Below, one piece after another: positions 35,018 through 38,827 of a DNA stretch of 38,827 nucleotides; positions within the stretch are counted from its first letter, which is position 1; every line of letters starts with the position of its first letter. A program made the position numbers and the translations under genes. Below the pieces are notes generated by a model. That model had not been told where the DNA came from. It did no database searches and saw nothing but the letters and a program-made list of their open reading frames with translations. Where the stretch lies: contig CAIQUX010000142.1 in assembly GCA_903875055.1 (NCBI GenBank), positions 1 through 38,827 on the forward strand, read 5' to 3'. This stretch comes from an uncultured Bacteroidota bacterium (GTDB lineage: Bacteria; Bacteroidota; Bacteroidia; Chitinophagales; Chitinophagaceae).

Positions 35018-36568
35018 ATGGCTACCACTAAACAGACTACAAGAACGAAGACGGTTTCATCTGAAGTCAAACCTGGACAGAAAAAAACAACGAAGTCCAC
35101 ATCATCGGCCGCTCAGAAAGTGAGTTTGACAAACAATACATGGAGCTACGCAGCCGCACCGGAAAGCACCGATCATATTTCCATCAAAGAACAATATGAT
35201 CTGTTCATCAATGGCAAGTTTGTCAAACCGAATTCCAAAAAATATTTTGATACGATCAGTCCGTCTACAGAGAAAAAAATAAGTGCAATAGCCGAAGCGA
35301 ATGAAAAGGATATTGATCTTGCTGTGAAAAGCGCTAAAGCCGCTTATGATAATACCTGGGGGAAAATGCCGGGTAAAGAACGGGCTAAATACATCTATCG
35401 CATTGCACGTCTTATGCAGGAACGCGCCCGAGAATTTGCCGTTATCGAAAGCATGGATGGAGGCAAACCAATCCGTGAAAGCCGTGACATCGATATTCCA
35501 TTGGCCTGCAACCACTTTTTTTATTATGCCGGATGGGCCGATAAACTTGAGTATGCCTTCCCTAACCGCCATCCTAAACCCTTGGGTGTAGCCGGACAAA
35601 TCATTCCGTGGAATTTTCCCTTGCTGATGGCTGCATGGAAAATTGCGCCCGCGTTGGCCACCGGAAATACCGTTGTGCTAAAGCCTGCAGAGACTACACC
35701 CTTAACCGCTTTGAAACTCGCCGAAATTATTCAGGAAAGTGGCCTGCCTGATGGCGTTGTGAATATCGTGACAGGATTTGGTAATGCAGGAGCGGCCATT
35801 GTGAATCATCCCTTGGTCAATAAAGTAGCCTTCACCGGAAGCACACCTATTGGGAAATATATTCAAAAAGCGATCGCCGGAACCAATAAGAAAGCTACTC
35901 TCGAACTCGGTGGTAAAGCAGCGCATATCATATTCGATGATGCCCCGATCGATCAGGCGGTGGAAGGAATCGTAAACGGAATCTTCTTCAATCAAGGGCA
36001 TGTGTGTTGCGCCGGATCGCGTTTGTTTGTTCAGGAAAACATTGCCGATCTGGTGATTAAGAAATTGAAGCGACGAATGGAAACATTGATTGTCGGCGAC
36101 CCGTTGGACAAGAATACCGACATCGGTGCCATCAATAGCAAAGAACAATTGGAGAAAATTAAATACTATCTGAATCTTGGTCAGAAAGAAGGGGCAGAGA
36201 TGTATCAAAGCAATTGCGCTCTCCCTTCAAAAGGCTATTTCTGTAAACCGACACTCTTCCTTCACACTTCTCAAAGTCATCGTATCGTGCAGGAAGAAAT
36301 TTTCGGACCGGTGCTTGCCATACAAACGTTCAGGACGATTGAGGAGGTCATCGAGAAAGCCAATAATATTCCATATGGTTTGAGTGCCGGGGTATGGACC
36401 GACAAAGGAAGCAAGATCTTCAACCTCACTACCAAACTCAGAGCCGGAGTAGTATGGGCCAACACCTATAACAAATTTGATCCGACTTCTCCATTCGGTG
36501 GTTATAAGGAAAGCGGCTTCGGACGCGAAGGTGGCATACATGGATTGATGGGTTATGTGAAGATTTAA
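35018..36568 (+). CDS. NAD(P)-dependent aldehyde dehydrogenase with a low-complexity N-terminal extension
   Basis: 516 residues. The catalytic domain (about 55-516) has oxyanion N199 (PWNFPLLM), cofactor-binding K222 (LKPAE), the GSTPIGK loop (274-280), general base E296 (LELGGK) and nucleophile C330 in GHVCCAGSR (C331 is next to it). It oxidises an aldehyde to the acid. The first about 45 residues (MATTKQTTRTKTVSSEVKPG and on) are Thr/Lys/Ser-rich, absent from ordinary ALDHs and probably disordered. Co-transcription with deoC suggests acetaldehyde as substrate. The ATG at 35018 has no promoter box of its own. Confidence 0.94.
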   Translation: MATTKQTTRTKTVSSEVKPGQKKTTKSTSSAAQKVSLTNNTWSYAAAPESTDHISIKEQYDLFINGKFVKPNSKKYFDTISPSTEKKISAIAEANEKDIDLAVKSAKAAYDNTWGKMPGKERAKYIYRIARLMQERAREFAVIESMDGGKPIRESRDIDIPLACNHFFYYAGWADKLEYAFPNRHPKPLGVAGQIIPWNFPLLMAAWKIAPALATGNTVVLKPAETTPLTALKLAEIIQESGLPDGVVNIVTGFGNAGAAIVNHPLVNKVAFTGSTPIGKYIQKAIAGTNKKATLELGGKAAHIIFDDAPIDQAVEGIVNGIFFNQGHVCCAGSRLFVQENIADLVIKKLKRRMETLIVGDPLDKNTDIGAINSKEQLEKIKYYLNLGQKEGAEMYQSNCALPSKGYFCKPTLFLHTSQSHRIVQEEIFGPVLAIQTFRTIEEVIEKANNIPYGLSAGVWTDKGSKIFNLTTKLRAGVVWANTYNKFDPTSPFGGYKESGFGREGGIHGLMGYVKI

Positions 36569-36776
36569 TTCTTCTTTGTCTGCTACATATTGTTAGAAGT
36601 CAAGTGGAAATTCAACGAAGAGTTTCTTGCAAATCATTTTGTCTTTCATTATTTATTACTCGAACGAAAAAAACTTTTATTTTAAAGTACAATGTTCATC
36701 TTTGCAGCATTGAAGATTTAAACACTAAAAACACTCAAGGCTGAATCTCAATTCACTTGCGCCTAAGCACTCGATT

Positions 36777-37340
36777 TTGCACACGATAGAACCATATTAC
36801 AACTGGCGTCATCTGTATACAGCAGAAGAAGATGAACTCTCTCCATTTTACGGACGGGAATACAGCGAATTTGAATTTTCGAACACCGTTTACAACTACT
36901 ACATACATCCGCAATGGGATGATATCGATTCACGAACATTGTATATCAAAATCCTGTTTGTCGATTACGATTACAATTTCGCCATCATTGAATTGATGGG
37001 TGAATGGAATGATGCGATTGAAAACGATATACAGACCTTGAAACGAAACATCATCGACCAACTCATTGCCCGGCATATTTATAAGTTCATCCTCATCGGA
37101 GAAAACATCCTGAATTTTCACAGCGACGATGATTCATATTATGAAGAATGGTATGAAGATATCAAAGAGGAGGGCGGATGGATAGTGGCTATCAATATAC
37201 CCGATCAGACGCAACATGATTTCAAAAAGGCACGTATCACCAATTATATTTCATTCATTGAAGATGAAAAATGGCGGACCTTCAATCCAATGCACTTCTT
37301 CGAGAAAATCGACAATGAGATGATCGATGGCGTATCGTAG
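36777..37340 (+). CDS. Conserved Bacteroidota protein of unknown function, TTG start
   Basis: 187 residues from TTG 36777, the most likely start: the frame is open from TAA 36726 but no ATG or GTG lies in between, and the protein begins HTIEPYYNWRHLYTAEEDEL. ATT 36774 is the only near alternative. It is cytoplasmic, acidic and rich in Tyr, Trp and Asp (for example SDDDSYYEEWYEDIKEEGG), with no TM segment. The sequence looks strongly conserved in the phylum as far as I recall, but I know no function. CATCTTTG at 36697-36704 resembles a -7 box with one mismatch. It converges with the gene at 37351-37827, with 10 bases between stops. Confidence 0.85.
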   Translation: MHTIEPYYNWRHLYTAEEDELSPFYGREYSEFEFSNTVYNYYIHPQWDDIDSRTLYIKILFVDYDYNFAIIELMGEWNDAIENDIQTLKRNIIDQLIARHIYKFILIGENILNFHSDDDSYYEEWYEDIKEEGGWIVAINIPDQTQHDFKKARITNYISFIEDEKWRTFNPMHFFEKIDNEMIDGVS

Positions 37341-37350
37341 CGTGGCTACT

Positions 37351-37827
37351 TTACGGAATCATCGGAGTCCTTTTTGCATAACTGACCATGGCTAACAACT
37401 CATCGAATTCAGTCTTGCTCCACTCACCAAAGGTTCGCTGTGTAATGATTTTTTGTTCGCGATGGTAGATTACCAATTCAAACGAATTGAACGGAGCCCA
37501 CCAGATTTTCTGTACCGTAAATTGAAGTTCATGTATCGGAATATCTAGTTGCCTTTCCAATGTATTGTATTTGTAATAGTTGGCCTTGAATTGTTTATGG
37601 GAGTCGATTTCGATATCACACAAATACGGCTTGCAAAATCGCAGATACTCATAGGTAGGGAATGCCAATACAAGCGAATAAAGTGTTACACCGAAGATAT
37701 CCAACGTTTCAAATCCTCGGATGACGATGAATCCGATGAGGATATATAATGGAAGTAATGTGTAGACTATGTCCTTGAAAAAGCGTTGCTGAAAGTTGAC
37801 ATATCCGATAAAGGTTCTAGTTTCCAC
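37351..37827 (-). CDS. Two-helix membrane protein of unknown function, GTG start
   Basis: 158 residues from GTG 37827. Two TM helices near the N terminus (about 20-38 and 43-61, LLPLYILIGFIVIRGF and ITLYSLVLAF-like) are followed by a cytoplasmic beta-rich domain (about 75-150, ELQFTVQKIWWAPFNSFELV and the ends ITQRTFGEWSKTEF). The arrangement recalls small PH- or YcxB-like membrane-anchored domains; that is a structural guess. TATTTTTG ends 4 bases before the GTG, so the mRNA may be leaderless. Confidence 0.78.
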   Translation of the reverse strand: METRTFIGYVNFQQRFFKDIVYTLLPLYILIGFIVIRGFETLDIFGVTLYSLVLAFPTYEYLRFCKPYLCDIEIDSHKQFKANYYKYNTLERQLDIPIHELQFTVQKIWWAPFNSFELVIYHREQKIITQRTFGEWSKTEFDELLAMVSYAKRTPMIP

Positions 37828-37831
37828 AGGT

Positions 37832-37839
37832 CAAAAATA
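37832..37839 (-). promoter_or_regulatory. -7 promoter box of the two-helix membrane protein gene
   Basis: TATTTTTG on the minus strand, 4 bases before the GTG start at 37827. A TTTG at the exact -33 distance is absent. Confidence 0.5.
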
Positions 37840-38038
37840 GTTTGTACAAATCTTACTTCAAGTTTTTATTTTCTGTAAAGGCTTCTTCATCCTTGTAATA
37901 TTTTATACCGTGCTGTTCCTCTTTCCCTCAATGAAGCGAATGCCATTAAAACCAGAGAATAGTAGTTTTTAATTTGTTGAGTTCCTATTTATTAAAAACA
38001 GCTGTATAGAGTTCGGCATTGCCTGCTACGGTAAGCGT

Positions 38039-38046
38039 TATTTTTG
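38039..38046 (+). promoter_or_regulatory. -7 promoter box upstream of the repeat array
   Basis: TATTTTTG ends 3 bases before an ATG at 38050. A TTG (38019-38021) lies about 17 bases upstream, a little closer than the usual -33 element. Confidence 0.45.
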
Positions 38047-38049
38047 CGC

Positions 38050-38175
38050 ATGGCAAATCTAAAAGTCAAGCGTCCGAAATCGGTAACGTGGCAGCTTAAC
38101 CCTTCACTGTTCGTAGTTCACACACTGACAGCCTCACCATTAAGACCGCTAAAACATTCATCGAGATCACTATAA
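38050..38175 (+). CDS. Short open frame running from a promoter into the repeat array, perhaps a gene remnant
   Basis: 41 codons, beginning MANLKVKRPKSVTWQLNPSL and ending at TAA 38173-38175 inside the second 21-bp unit. The first 25 residues look like ordinary protein; the rest is repeat sequence. The -7 box just upstream suggests transcription. It might be the 5' end of a gene whose remainder was replaced by the repeat array, or a chance ORF. No family recognised. Confidence 0.3.
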   Translation: MANLKVKRPKSVTWQLNPSLFVVHTLTASPLRPLKHSSRSL

Positions 38176-38432
38176 ACCTCATCGAGCGGACTATAACATC
38201 CATCAAGATGACTATAAACCTCATGAAGCAGACTATAACATCCATCGAGATGGCTATAAACCCCATCGAGTAGACTATAAACTTCATAGAGATAACTACA
38301 ATCTTCATAGAGCAAGCTCAACACATAGTCAAGACAACAAAACACTAGATCAAGACAACAAAACAGTCCATGAAGCAAGCTAAAATGAATGCCCACGTCC
38401 ATCCGTCAAAACATGAAGACAACAAAACACTC
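38138..38432. repeat. Degenerate 21-bp tandem repeat array with 42-bp higher-order period
   Basis: About 14 units of 21 bases (one is 22) run from 38138. Units 2-8 (38159-38305) have the form CATCGAGATGACTATAAACC plus T. Odd and even units differ in the end: CTATAAACCT in units 2 and 4, CTATAACATC in units 3 and 5, so the true period is 42. Later units drift to AAGACAACAAAACA-type sequence (13-mer AGACAACAAAACA at 38332, 38353, 38417, 38480). The plus strand is strongly A/C-rich. Because 21 is divisible by 3, several frames stay open: plus frame HRDHYKPHRADYNI-like heptads (from 38159, no ATG, stop at 38390 region), minus frames VYSHLDG-like heptads. No spacers, so it is not a CRISPR. Probably non-coding. 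Confidence 0.85.
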
Positions 38433-38538
38433 GCCTAAGCCAACTCGCAACCGAGGAAAGACCACCTGCGAATAAAAAAAGACAACAAAACACAATACAG
38501 CACACCCTTTCAGCAGTCTTTTTTTCGGTCGTCCCTAA

Positions 38539-38827
38539 TTAAGCCTCCTTGTAATATTTCTTACGAAGCCAAAACGCCACATTCACCAATGCAATCAGTG
38601 CCGGCACTTCTACCAGTGGTCCGATGACTCCCGCAAAGGCTTGTCCGCTATTGATTCCGAAAACGCCGATGGCGACAGCAATTGCGAGTTCGAAATTATT
38701 TCCTGACGCTGTGAACGAAATGGCCGCGTTCTGCGCATAATCGGCACCGGCAAGCTTACCGAATAGAAACGTCAGAAGGAACATGATGGTAAAATAAATG
38801 ACCAGCGGAATGGCAATCCGGATGACA
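38539..38827 (-). CDS. ACR3-family arsenite efflux transporter, C-terminal part (partial)
   Basis: The frame is open to the window edge and gives 95 residues to the TAA at 38539-38541. ACR3 hallmarks are clear: [40 protein letters not shown], and the end [22 protein letters not shown], corresponding to the last TM helices of the arsenite/H+ antiporter. The start and the remaining about 250 residues lie beyond the window. No regulator (ArsR) or reductase (ArsC) is visible on this side, so the operon, if any, lies upstream. Gene symbols arsB and acr3 are both used for this family. Confidence 0.92.
   Translation of the reverse strand, partial: VIRIAIPLVIYFTIMFLLTFLFGKLAGADYAQNAAISFTASGNNFELAIAVAIGVFGINSGQAFAGVIGPLVEVPALIALVNVAFWLRKKYYKEA

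Noticed and set aside
38096-38402. Two minus-strand ORFs over the repeat array (71 and 94 codons)
   Set aside because: All frames tend to stay open because the unit is 21 bases without stop codons; the products are simple heptad repeats with no recognisable start context.
38138-38432. CRISPR array
   Set aside because: Units are contiguous with no unique spacers and no cas genes are nearby.
1-38827. tRNA, rRNA, prophage or integrase genes
   Set aside because: None recognised on either strand; the window carries protein genes, promoters, terminators and repeats only.

Overview
The window looks like a chromosomal segment of a Bacteroidota bacterium, probably in the Chitinophagales/Sphingobacteriales area; I cannot place it more finely. 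The reasons are repeated Bacteroidota-type promoters (TTTG, about 20 bases, TAnnTTTG), a type IX secretion C-terminal domain (19861-21171), the DUF4290-murA pair with an Asp-type MurA, a YfhO-family membrane protein, DUF2490 and DUF2147 proteins, moderately AT-rich DNA and little use of Shine-Dalgarno sequences.

Layout. (1) 1-5053: a LytTR response regulator and a large hybrid histidine kinase with REC and Hpt domains, interspersed with three short secreted Ala/Lys/Pro/Thr-rich, probably disordered proteins, each with its own promoter and two with strong terminators. (2) 5239-12323: a heavy-metal efflux operon with TolC-like outer membrane factor, lipoprotein adaptor and CzcA-type RND pump, followed by a DUF2490 outer membrane protein, a small membrane protein and a small His-rich exported protein. 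A promoter-driven but frameshifted exported small gene follows (12382-12671). (3) 12859-14124: a fusion of a sterol desaturase/fatty acid hydroxylase-type membrane domain to a periplasmic DUF2147 domain. (4) 14203-19500: a second, tightly packed tripartite RND system whose adaptor almost entirely lacks the alpha-helical hairpin. (5) 19861-21171: a T9SS-secreted protein. (6) Minus strand 21178-27217: DUF4290-murA, YfhO-GNAT and a SCO-type copper chaperone. (7) Minus strand 27294-33944: tetR-TolC-adaptor-HAE1 RND, a third and self-regulated tripartite efflux operon. (8) 34053-36568: deoC plus aldehyde dehydrogenase, a short deoxyribose-phosphate catabolic pair. (9) 36777-37827: two convergent genes of unknown function. 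(10) 37828-38538: a non-coding stretch carrying a promoter and a decayed 21-bp tandem array with a 42-bp higher-order period. (11) 38539 to the end: the C-terminal end of an ACR3 arsenite exporter.

Together the genes give an envelope-defence profile: three RND tripartite pumps, an arsenite exporter, a copper-binding SCO protein and an envelope-type signalling cluster. The least explained items are the hairpin-less adaptor, the desaturase-DUF2147 fusion, the three disordered secreted proteins around the kinase, the repeat array, and several genes whose -7 box lies only 3-7 bases from the start codon, which suggests leaderless mRNAs. All family assignments come from reading the sequence; no database search was run.
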